Both the position numbers and the translations under genes were made by a program. Positions 35,167 through 47,127 of a stretch of 64,000 nucleotides of DNA are shown here, one piece after another. Numbering within the stretch: position 1 is the stretch's first letter; each line of letters starts with the position of its first letter. The notes beneath the pieces are model-generated. The model was not told where the DNA came from. It made no database searches and was given only the letters and a program-made list of their open reading frames with translations. Source of the stretch: Struthio camelus (Eukaryota > Chordata > Aves > Struthioniformes > Struthionidae); the NCBI RefSeq assembly GCF_040807025.1, contig NC_090981.1, positions 6,646,501 through 6,710,500 on the forward strand, given 5' to 3'.

Positions 35167-38100
35167 TACTTTGCTAGCAAAGGTAGGTCTAATATTCATT
35201 AGAGCAAGATGCAGCATGGGGTTATCACACTGTCTTTAAACAAAGTGGCTAACTCTCCTGTGGCTCTAGTACTAACAAAGCAAGGAGTGGGGCTGAAGTT
35301 TTTATTTCCTTTTGCTAAGTGGCATTGCTAAGTCATTCCATTCCTTGTGTGCGGTAGGCCAGTCACAACGTAGGACTGTATGTATATTTGCAGATGGACA
35401 GGGCTTACAGATGAAGTCTCTTCTTCACGCTATTCTTCCTGAACCTCAGGCCTGCCTGAATTCTTCCTTCCAATAGCTCCCTCCATCAAATATTTTCCAG
35501 TCACCTAAAAATGCCCTTATTCCACCACAGGGACATCCAATTCTGAACATGTGTCTCAGCTGGCAGCAAGCAAGGGCATCCCTACTTCTCTCTCCTCTGA
35601 CTAGCTCTTTCTTTGGAATAGGCAGAAAGTCCAGCCTTTCAAAGCAAGAGAAATGTTCAAAGCCTGTGATTTCTCTAAGAGGTAAGTGGATGGATCGGGC
35701 AAATTCTTCCATAGTTTCCTCTAACATCTTAAGAACATCTTTAAGGCTGAGGCTAAAATTTCAGTAACCCTTAGGCTTGAATCTTAACACTTGAAACTCA
35801 TATATGTATTCTTATTAAATGCTAGTGGAACAGAAGCCTGTGCCGATGACTGTCCCAAGTAAAGAAAATAATCCAAACCTAGTAGCTGTGGAGTGGGCTC
35901 CCCCTCCCCGCTTTGTGCTTCTTCTGCTAAAGATATATATTGCTATGAACCATAACTGCGTAAAATTTTCAGTGGGATAACTTATTTACCAAAACCCATG
36001 GATTCAAGTCCAGTGAAAACATGTTCACACAGACATATTAACACAAATAGTTTTAAATGATTGGACCTTTTCTTGAAAAGGTTGGAAGATCTCCCTTTAA
36101 CATTTATAGAATCAAACATGTCATAGTTTTTAAAAATAAAATTTGAGACCAAATTAATTGTGAATAAGAAGTTAAAAAAGGAAGGCTAAATAAGATGTTT
36201 CATTATGGGTTGATTAAAATATTCAATATGAAGAATTTTTTTGTCCATATGTTCCTTCCAACGCCAAGAAAAAGGCTTATTTTCATTCATTTTCTTTTCT
36301 TTGAGGGGGGAAAAATACAGTTATTCATCGCTTCTACTTATAACATTGTTATGCACTGTGCTTAAGTTTTGGACTACTGCATTGCCAGGACATGTGCTTT
36401 TGTTTATCTTCTATACTTCTGCCTTGACAATCATGTACATCACATATTAGTTTTCTTCCTTGTCCCTTGTTTCCTATTTGCAATGAGCCACTGACCGAAG
36501 CTCTCCCTATGTTTCTGTGATGGCCTTAATGCTCCCTTGCCTGTTTTTAAGCAGTTTGCCAAAGAGAGTATGAATAATATCAGCAATGTCTCTAATATAA
36601 TTTTCGTGCCCCTGAGAGCCATTCTGCCATTGTTTTGTTCCTCCCGGTGGCCCAGCTCCCTCTGCCTCCATGTCTACCCAAGCTAGTAAAGAGAACGATA
36701 CCTACCCTGATCTGTTCACTGGGTAATAAAAAGGTAATTTAATCACTATTTAGATAATTCATTGGAGTAGCTACTTAAACATCTATACATAAGCCTAACT
36801 CTAATATTGTTAAATGTAAAGGCAAATCAACAAAAATAATGTAGGAAGAGTCTAAACTGAGATCTTAGAGGCAAGCTGGGCTATTATTTCATCAGCTTGT
36901 CACAAGAAAATTTGAGTGACATATTTTTACATAGTGTGGTTGCTTGCATTTAAATCATTAAGATTTTCTCTTTTTGTATATGGAATATTATGAATGCTAT
37001 AGTAACTCTGACAGTTTATTTGGGCTGATTAAACAAAAATCTGATAGTTACCTATATATTTTTACTCTTCTTATACTTAATGGAAAAGGTCATTCTTTAT
37101 TGCTATATGTGTTGCTGGTAGCTGAGATTTTAAAAGGCTTTCAAGACTAAGAGCCAAGTTTTGACTGTCGGTCCCAAATTAACAGTTTGGGGAAACTGTT
37201 TCATGGCCAATCATTGTCTCTTATGTAGGCATTCAGATTAGTTACCAGGAGCAGGAATACTTCAGCTACTTATTAAAACAGATGCATTTATTTGAAAGTG
37301 AAATTCTTTATAAAGATGTCATTAACATCCTGCATTACTGTAGGTTTAGTAGCAAAAGCCTCATAATTTGATTAAACAATAATGCGAGTGCCTGATTTGT
37401 TTGCTTTTATATTTGTAGTATATAGACATTTATAGAATGCAAATCATTCTGATACCTAGATGTAGCTAGATCAGCTAGACATAGCAGGCAACCTAAAGAA
37501 ATACACTAAAAAATGATAGCTGACTTCTATGCTCTTTCACAAAATGCCTCCTGCAATTTTGGGGTTATGCAATAGATATGCTACATTGGTTTCATTTCTA
37601 TTTATCTCTTTCTTATCCCTGTGTTGGGTTGCATCTAAACATAATCCACTCCCAAAAAGCAAAAAATGGTGTTGCAAGCTTTGGTTTAATTCAATTTTAT
37701 TCAGCACCTGATGTTCTAAGTAAAAATGCACACCTTAAGCATCATTAAGAGAAAAACAAATCTCCCCACCTGTTGAACTTTCATTTTATACTTTAATGTG
37801 ATTTAAGTTCTTTCTTTAAGATGGATTTCATTCACAGCCAGCATTTGCTGTGCATTTAGTGCAGATGTGTTCTGAGTAGATGTGACATAAAAAACATTGA
37901 GAACCTTGAAATTCAGAGCCATTGGACAGTTGTGCAGTTATTAAAAATTTTATTTTCAAATGGATTTTGTTGGATACTGGTCTCTTACCAGTATGGGATT
38001 TTCAAAACCTTTTAACTTTTATTTAAAAATAAATTCTGTTGACTTTGAATAAATTGTAAGATTAATAACTTTATGTTTGTTTGGAAAGGAGGAAGGAAAG

Positions 38101-39969
38101 GAGAGGAGGACTTATGGCTTTGTTAACAGTCAATATGGTTTAGCTCATGGAATAATTGATTTAAAAATGCCTATGGTAGGATCTTTTTAAACAACATGCT
38201 TAAAATTAAGCATTTTTAGTGATTGGTCTGATTTCAGATTTGTGAACACTGAGAGACGCATGCTGAATACCACTTTGGGAAGTCGATCCTTCTTTTAAAG
38301 TAACTAAACATGAAATGAGAAATATGTATCTTGTCACAAAACCTTCTCAAACAAATTGCTGGATGTGTACCTTCAGGAAGCAGCTGATATGAGGTTATTC
38401 TGTTAAGCACTATTATTGTGTGGTTCCATTAATGCTTCATTTTCTCTGCATCATTTTGCCAATTTTCTAGATGATGCAGACAGTAAAAGACAACAGGTAC
38501 AGTTTAAAACCTGTTTCTTCCCTTGCCTTAACTTCTCCTCCCTTTTGCCCCATGAATTAGGTTAGTTGACATCTGGTTTGGATTTAGTGTAGAAAGAGAT
38601 GCCTTCTGAACCCCAAAATATCTGTCATCAGTCAGCAAACACAGTTTGCGCTTGACTTTCAGGAAATGTTTCTTGTGAGAGGACTGTCATATCTTTTGTC
38701 ATACGGCTTGAAAAAGTGTTTATCCCCCTCTATGGCTTTATAAAGCAGCAAGCTCATTTAAATAATTGTACAGTCATTTAGTTAATGTGTTCTTGTTTTA
38801 AACTTTCCTAACTACGGTGAATGTAGTTTTGATGGCAAAAGAACCCCCTTTATGTAACAGCATTTTTCTTCTCCCCCTTCCACCCCCACCCTGCAAAATA
38901 AACGCAACACAATTACTTTGCTGCTGAGAAATGCCACCTTGGAACACAAAAAGAATGGCGTTTATTGAAGCACTAATAAAGGCACCATGTTTGTTAGAAT
39001 AATTTTATGCTGATGGGCCCACAATCACTCAATATTTTAAGAGCTGTCATCACACCAGTATAAGCTGCATGCAAAAGTACAAATTTATGCTGTGACATCA
39101 TGGCACTAAGAGTATAATTGGAATAAAATTACAATGCTTCACTCTAGCATTCACCGGAAAGACAGAGCACTTTAGATGCCCACCCTGGGCTGATCCTTCA
39201 CTATGCATCACTGTGCCACATACATATTCTCTTAACACATGAAGTATTATGACACAGATTTCTGAAGAGTCCAATGTGTCCTTCAGGTATTTCCAGAGTG
39301 AGCTTTCAGTGGATACTCAATGACCTGTGTTGTTAATACACAGTACGCTGCACTCTAGCAGAAAGCTGAAAGAATCACAAATCAGCAAAAGCCACCATTT
39401 TAACTCTTTAGATAAGGATAATTAAGCAAGCAGTCACTACACAATGGCTGAGGACCTAATATTATCATTTTTTAGTGAGTTAATAAATTCCAGTCATGGC
39501 CTGTGGTTAAATGCTAAGCTTTAATAAATGAGCACATCTGCATAAGAATTGTAACTTTAAAATTCAACCTTTTGACTTTTACCACATCTTTATTCCTTAT
39601 TGTAACTGAGGGGGGGGGGGAGCTGACAATAGTTGTAGGTGAGATATGGGAAAGTGCAATGAATTACATGTCATGTTTAGACATAATATTCTGCTTGTAA
39701 TCTAGCATTTCCTACCCAGGCTACAAGGCCTTTCAGCATAATCAGGCACACTTTGCACTGCAGTGCGAGCAGAGGTGTTGATTCTGATTTTTCTTGGACT
39801 GCTTTACCCCATTAGCTTCAGTGAGCTTATACCAGAGTCAATGAGACAAGAAGTGTGTCTGTGTGATTAAATCTAGTTAACCAGATTCTGATTTTATTAC
39901 TGTGAGTCCACAAAAGGAGCGTCACTCTTGCAGGGCATTAACTGGCACCGATGTAAAACTAATGCTAGG
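35167..39969. other. Intergenic DNA, no gene recognised
   Basis: About 4.8 kb, AT-rich. It contains an 11-G run at 39610-39620. A stretch near 38925-39130 is regular, moderately balanced in composition and free of repeat signatures, so it may be conserved non-coding DNA; this is a guess from a single sequence. No open frame here has a recognisable domain. Confidence 0.55.
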
Positions 39970-39977
39970 GAAATTAA
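39970..39977. repeat. Possible target duplication of CR1 copy 5, left
   Basis: GAAATTAA immediately left of the CR1 copy 5 3' end, repeated at 40581-40588 at its other end. The right flank is itself made of GAAATTAAAT-like repeats, so chance is possible. Confidence 0.4.
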
Positions 39978-40580
39978 GATCACAGAATCACAGAACGGTT
40001 GAGGTTGGAAGGGACCTCTGGAGATCACCTAGTCCAACCCCCCTGCTCAAGCAGGGCCACCTAGAGCACATTGCCCAGGATTGTGTCCAGACGGGTTTTG
40101 AATATTTCCAAGGAGACGCCACAACCTCTCTGGGCAACCTGTGCCAGTGCTCTGTCACCCTCACAGGAAAGAAGATTTTTCCTCATGTTCAGATGGACCT
40201 TCCTGTGTTTCAGTTTGTGCCCGTTGCCTCTTGTCCTGTCCCTGGGCACCACTGAGAAGAGTCTGGCTCTCCCTGAGCCTTTTCTTCTCCAGGCTGAACA
40301 GGCCCACCTCTCTCAGCCTCAGCCTTTCCTCATAGGAGAGATGCTGCAGTCCCCTGATCATCTTTGTAGCCCTCCGCTGGACTCTCTCCAGGAGCTCCAT
40401 GTCTCTCTTGTACTGGGGAGCCCAGCACTGGACACAGGACTCCAGGTGGGGCCTCCCCAGGGCTGAGTAGAGGGGCAGGATCACCTCCCTCCACCTGCTG
40501 GCAACACTCTGCCTAATGCAGCCCAGGATACCCTTGGCCTTCTTGGCCCCAAGGGCACACTGCTGGCTCATGGTCAACTT
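39978..40580 (-). mobile_element. CR1 LINE copy 5, 3' fragment, reverse orientation
   Basis: Read on the - strand it runs from the RT C-terminal region (matching about 4599 of copy 1) through the ORF2 end to the hairpin and two CACAGAAT octamer complements at 39980-39996. ORF2 sequence is split into at least two frames: an upper part open from 40577 to 40161, and a second (40252-40061) with a small deletion near the C-terminus. It is the only CR1 copy in the window on the - strand. The GAAATTAA repeats at its ends could be a target duplication. Confidence 0.93.
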
Positions 40581-40588
40581 GAAATTAA
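40581..40588. repeat. Possible target duplication of CR1 copy 5, right
   Basis: GAAATTAA directly after the truncated 5' end of copy 5, matching 39970-39977. Confidence 0.4.
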
Positions 40589-43500
40589 ATTAAAATTAAA
40601 CGAAATTAAATTTGAAAATAAGTATAAATTAAAACAGCTCAATATTGCAAATGACGGCAGTATTGGCAGGAAGCTGATTCTCTGCCAGGTTCTTGGTCTC
40701 ATCTTCCCACCCAAACTCTTTAGGAACTTGCTAGAAACTTCTTTCCTAACCTAGTGAATTTACTATTAATAACCTGCACTGGATTTTTTCACAGAGTAGC
40801 ACTGCAAACCACTCACAGAGCTGCTCAACTTACTGTAACTGCAAGATTTATGGGATATGGCTCTCAAAGACAAAACAACAGGAGCACAGGGTCACTGAGA
40901 AAACTATAACTAAAGTACGGTTTCTTACATCCAGTAAGTTGAGTTGGCTTGGCAGGTGACTGCTCATCTTGACTATGCAAGGTAGACAAACCATCTTGGC
41001 AGACACAGTTAAATAAACAAATAATCATGACAGTTGTAATAGACTGTGGCATCTTTTTAAGGCTCAATTTTTCAGAACATTCACCACTACCATCCAGAGC
41101 AGCATGAGCTACAGATGCTGAAAGTTTATAGCCAAGAATAAAAGGACCCCTACCCCTTCAATCTTCCAGAACAAACATTAAAAAATGGCAGATAAACTGC
41201 AGACAGCATTGTGCAGAAATAAAGTTGAAGTGTGGATCAGCAGCAGGTAGAGAGGCACCTGCCTATTAATTCACCAATGAAACCCTTTGATGTGCTAACC
41301 CAGAGTCTGTTCCAGCCCTGCGTCTGGAGCAGTTTTTCTTTCCCATCGATCAGGTGCCCTCTGCCTTCTCTTTCAAATTCCTCCTAATACATACGTCTTT
41401 GTGCAGTTTTTCCTCCTTAATTTAAATCATGAGTAATAAACCCTACATGCTACCTTTCCTGAACTGTTGTCCTGTGTTTTGCTGTGAATTTCTCATATCT
41501 CGTTTAGACCATAAGCTTTTCAGGTAGGGCATGCATCTTGTAAATTTATGGTGCTGCATGTGTGTTTAATACTAATAATGTGCAGTGACAGGGCAGGGCA
41601 GATTCATAAGCAATGCCCTGAAAAAGAGGCAGCTATTGAATTCATAATCTGGCACTTCATATTCGCAAGAGAGGAAAAAGCTGTCATCTCAAAATGGGGG
41701 ATCTTCTATAAAGGGAACTTTTTTTTGCACTAATGGTTATCAGGAATTCGTACAACTCCACTTCATTATCACTACTTCCACATAGTAGTGACTATTTCCT
41801 AATGTTCCTCATACCTTAAAGCTGTTGTTTAAATCCATTTGATCACTTCTATTATTTGTTTAAAAAAAAAAAAGTTTCCCAAATAAAGAATAAATTAGAC
41901 CCAAGGCATATGAACGTAACACTCACACACTCCTGCCCATCAAACTTCACTGGAGTGCTGAGTCCTCACCTAGTCAGATAAAACCGCGGATTTGATTTAG
42001 CGTCTGTATTGGCTCCTTTGAGTGTGCCTCGAGAAGAAATTAGTGCACGTGGCTAAAGCTGCTGCGTTTTATTGCAGTTTATAGTTTAGCAAAAGCAGTG
42101 TCTCTCTGCCTCCCTCAATTTAATTTCAATTAGGATCACAAGTTGCTCTGAAGCCTAAGAGGGATCCAAAAGGTTAATCATCATTGAGTACTTCATCCTT
42201 GGAGCCAATCTCTGACCTTTATTCTGTGAAGCTTTGGTACAATTTCTAAACAATATGCAACATCTTGCAAATTATTTTAATGCCTAATAGTTAGAATATG
42301 CACATGCTTCTCTTTCAGTGGGTCTCTTCCTCCTGCCATGTGAGGTGTATAGCAGAATTTGCAGCTGATTCAAATCCAGTCATCTTTCTTGCACAGTGGC
42401 CCATTCACCCACATACAAATGTATCAGCAAATTGCATCAAAAGCCAAAATGCTGCACCTCTTAACTGTTCAACTCTATTGATAAAGAATTCTGGACAAGT
42501 AGATCTGTGGTTACAAGGCAGCTGCCAGATAATAACACTTAATCCAGGCTGAATTTGATTCCCTGCTAGTATAGTGTTTTCTCAGTTCGGTAAATTAACT
42601 CTTACATATACACTACTTATTATGTGCAAAAATTGTCCTGGAATTTTACAGCATGTGCACAGGGACTCAACTGCCCTTTGGAATGCTTGATGAAACTGAA
42701 AACAGTTTTGCACTGCTCAGGATGCCTGCAGCAAAGCTCTCGTCTCTCTCTTTTGCTTTTTGTTTTGTTTGGCATTGTTCTTCAAAACAGAGCAAAAAAA
42801 ACTCGGATCCTTTGCTTAAGTTATTTTAACATAATCAAGTCCTTTATGAAACAGGGAAAATAGATATTTACCGCTGGTTGATGATGCAAGAATGTGCCTG
42901 TTTTTATTAAAGAGCCTGTAGAAGGAAATCTGATATATCACTTCCCCCCCTTTCCCCACTGCCTGGGGAGTGATAAGCCATCTCTGCCAACTCCTAGGAC
43001 ATGCAGCAAAGGTGCCTCTTCCAGCATCCTCCATCAGTCTAGTTTTTTCCATTCAGTCTCTTGAACCACAACCACTGCTATGGCGTCCCAACACCCTGAC
43101 AACCGGTAAATGTAATCATACTTGTTCAATTTTTTTTTTTGGTTGTTTTTAACATTTTATATTGCTCAGTGTCTGTGTGTGTTGGGGCAAGGGAAGAGGA
43201 ATAAGGGAGAGCAGACTCCCCTTATTCACACAGAGGATAGCCCTCCTGTTTTAGTCAGTCCACAAAGAAAACTGGTATGGGGAAGGGACCACAAGTAAAC
43301 AGGTAAGACTCTGGAGTTATATAGTTATATCAGGGTTACAAACACTGAGAATGGACGTCTCACTCATTTCTCCTAGGAATGCTTCCTTAGTCAAAGTTTA
43401 AATGACACCATGAATACATGAGCCTGACGCTGGTCACTTGGCCATTTAATGCTGTGCAGCGACAGCCCTGCTTTGCCCTTTCTTTCTTCAGGTTGTGCGC

Positions 43501-46417
43501 CCTGCGCTCCAGCATGAGCAAGGCTGAGCTATGATGTTTTCTTGGGCCCTTACAGGGCTCAGCTGCCAGGGAATGTACATTAGAATAAAGTACAGGTACC
43601 ACCGCTTTCCTGCCAAAATCCTCAGCAAACTTGGGCCATGGGAAAATTGGTTAAATTGACCCTTCCATACTCCAAAAAACCCAAATCCCAAACTTCCAAA
43701 CACCAAATGTTTGCAGTTTTCATTAAACTGTGTTAGTAGCTTCACTTCAAGCACCAGGAGGTGAATCACCTCCCACAGAGAAACTCGGGGAAGAATACGC
43801 CTCCGAAATGTATTAAGAACTGATAGTTATGAGGCTTTCTAGGGTAGTGCATGCAGCAGGGGGATAATGTGGCAGTATGTACAACCCTCCCTTGGTAGGG
43901 AAGGGTAGTTCAAATATATCCTGAGCGTTTCTCAAAGTTTGAAAGCTGAATCCTGTCCTCCTTCAGCTCATGAAGATTGAAGCTGCTCTTCCTTTGCACT
44001 CTGCCGCTCCATTGTACGTCGCTCAGGCTCTGGTGGGCACAATTTATATCTCCCTGCTCTTTTCTACAACCTCATTCCTTGCACTTCTTCCACCAGAGAA
44101 GATGGTAACAGTATAATACTCCCTATTTCCCTGTCATGCTTTGAAGGGCTGAATTAGTAGTGTTAGCACTTAGCAATTAGTTAGCAGTGTTGGCATGTGA
44201 GGTGATAGTATTTGTGTTAGGACATGGTAAAATTAATGTGATGATAGTTTATACTTGAGAGTTACCATTTTAGCCTCTTTGCAAAGTCAGGTAGACAACT
44301 CTGAACAGCTTATACTTGGTGTTTTAAGGGTCGTATTTTCATAACGACTGGAGACAACTTATTCCTTTTAATGAAAGTGGAGTTGATTGATTGATAGAAA
44401 ATAGAGTGATCTGTCTTGATCTCCTCTGCTCATTATTCCTTCATATCCTCTCAGACTCCTGTGCATTACATTTAGCAAACATCAGTTTCTATGTATAGTT
44501 GCATTTCAGATGAATTGCCTATTTAAATACATACTGTAATACTAGAAAGCATTTGCTTTACTTTGCAACCTAACTGCCTGTGAAATGTCATTTGTCAGAA
44601 TCAACAGTTTTGGTCCAGAGGCAGTCTGAAAAAAACATCACACGACACAAGGATATTATAAGGCTTTTTGGCAAAAACAACAAAAGCCTATCTCCACATC
44701 ACAGGTATGATGGTTTCTATTCAGAAGTGTCTGAGTAGATTTACACAGTCCATTTAGACATGAAAGGAAGCCCACTTTAAAAATAGCCCTAAATCGCCAG
44801 AGGTTCAATTTTGGTGAAATTTCCACAACACAGATGATCTGCAGCTATTTAGGCCTGAATCCACCAAAGTACAATTACAACATTTTTCCTCTGGAATAAG
44901 TGACCACCACAAATAATTTTGCATTCCTATGCACAATTCTGTGTTCAGGGCTGTATTGATTTAAATATTACAGAAAAAAAAAAATCTCACCTTCCCTCTT
45001 CATCCAAAGCATCATATTGCCTAAGACATGTAGATCAGTTGGGTTTTTTGGGGGGGAGGGGTTGGTTTGTTTGTTTTTCTGCCAAAAAACTGAAAAAAAA
45101 GACACTCGAGAGAAACTTCTCTCCTTTATTGCCTGGGAAGTATTCAAGTTAGCCCCATCTGTCACTCAGCTAAGTGTAGGTACATGGTTACTGAACCTAT
45201 ATGACCATGGACTCATTGTTCCTCCTCCACCCTGTCTCTAGTGCCACATCTCTTGCGTCTAGACTGAGCGAAAGCAGTACAAAGCCAGGCGTTCACCAGA
45301 TATAATGAATTTCTACTTTCAACTTTCTGTCACTGAAATCCTTTCAAGAATCCTATGTTCCTATGCAATGTTTTACCTGCTTTATGCCTCACTTGTTGCA
45401 ATGAATTGAAGCATTTTAGCTTGCTCTTTGTACTTCACTGTGAGCAGAGCTCTCCTTCAGGTATGTCCATTATAACAAGTCCACTGGTTCTTTTTAAAGA
45501 AAATAGCATCCTATCTGGCACTCTGTGCCAAATTTCAGCTCCTGGGGATGTGACACATCCAAACCATGCAGAGGAAGCAGAAATGCTGACAGGCTCAGAC
45601 TGAAAGCAATGGTAGTGTGTGCAGCTGTACTCGTTTGACTTGAAGCACTTATCAGTAGTGGTATTATTATAGTGCACCCGAATATTTCTGAGGGTTCTTA
45701 AATATTTTTTTCAATACTGCAGCTGATGGACAAACTTGTCCTGTGATTTTTCTGCCTCAGTGAAGTCCTTCCTGTTTATGTTGCATCTTGCCAAAATGTC
45801 ATTTCATCAAGACGTAAGAAAGGTATCGTGAGATAAGGCTCTATGAAAAGAAAGCAAAGTTTCTAATTATGCACTCTATCTTTTCTCCATGGAGAAAAAC
45901 ATACTGTCATCCCACAATTAGTATTCACTTCCATTGTGTAATACCGTACCCACTTTCCCTCTCTCTGACCTACTTTTTACTTGTCTTTAAAGATGTAATT
46001 TAACTGTCTTACCAAAATGAGTTTGACTCCCTTTTTTAGATCAGCCTGCAGAAAAATAGAGCTACTAGCCTTTGATTCTGTCTATCTGAAGCTAGTAGGC
46101 ATCAAACCTACAAAGTTTTACTCTTAAATCCAGACAGAAAATGAGATGGTGACACTTCGGACATCTTACATGACATTTTTCATAAACAAGTAGTGGACAC
46201 ATGGCCTAGATGACACTAGTGAAAGGAGGTGCAAATCTTGTTGGGAATCCATGGTCTGAGACCAATACACTTCTTCTGATGTAGAAGATTGGTCAGAAAA
46301 TATAAGGTGTGAATCAGTAGGCAGGAATAATCAGCTGTACAAATACAAGGTGGGAAAAGCCAGAGTGTGCAATAATTAACAGGAAAAGATCTGGGGTTAA
46401 AACTGATCACAGCTTGA
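40589..46417. other. Intergenic DNA, no gene recognised
   Basis: About 5.8 kb of AT-rich sequence. It begins with a short GAAATTAAA-rich stretch (40581-40625) and has poly(A) near 41863 and a G-rich run near 45051. All open frames are below 95 codons and show no domain. Confidence 0.6.
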
Positions 46418-47127
46418 AATGAAGTATTTCATCACTGTCTCCCATAACATCCTCATAGGCAAACTGATGAAGTATGGACTAGCTAAATGGACAGAGAGAT
46501 GGACTGAAAACTGCCGGGCTCAGGGCATTGTGATCAGCAGCATGAAGTCCAGCTGGAGGCCGGTCACAACTGGTGTACCCCAGGGTCGATACTGGGGCCA
46601 ATACTGCTTATCTTCACTAATGACCTGGATGAAAGGACAGAGTGCACCCTCAGCAAGTCTGCAGATGCTACAAAACTGGGAGGAGTGGCTGAGACACCAG
46701 ATGTTTGTGCTGCCATTCAGAGGGACCTTGACAGGCTGGAGAGATGGGCCAACAGGAACCTCATGAAGTTCAACAAAGGGCAATGCCAAGTCTTGCCCCT
46801 GGGGAGGAATAACCCCAGGCATCAGGACAGGCTGGGGGCCAAATAGCTGCAGAGCAGCTTTGCAGAGAAGGACCTGGGAGTCCTGGTGGATATGAGCCAG
46901 CAACATACCCTTGCAGCAAAGGCAGCCAACAGTGTCCTGGGCTGCATTAGGCAGAGTGTTGCCAGCAGGTGGAGGGAGGTGATCCTTCCCCTCTGCTCAG
47001 CACTGGCGAGGCCTCACCTGGAGTCCTGTGTCCAGTGCTGGGCTCCCTAGTATAAGAGAGACATGAGGTCCAGTTCTGGGCTCAAGAGAGACATGGACAA
47101 GTCCAGTGAAGGGCCACAAAGATGATG
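46418..47127 (+). mobile_element. CR1 LINE copy 6, older internal fragment
   Basis: It matches CR1 ORF2 from RT motif A onward (starting near the CACTGTCTCCCA block) through the GVPQG region to about the GPH/QCWAP region, and stops before the ORF2 C-terminus and 3' UTR. It differs from copies 1-5 at many more positions and has several indels, including a duplicated AGAGAGACATG near 47057-47096. It is therefore an older insertion, possibly of another CR1 subfamily, cut at both ends. The longest open piece is 46419-46766. Confidence 0.88.
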
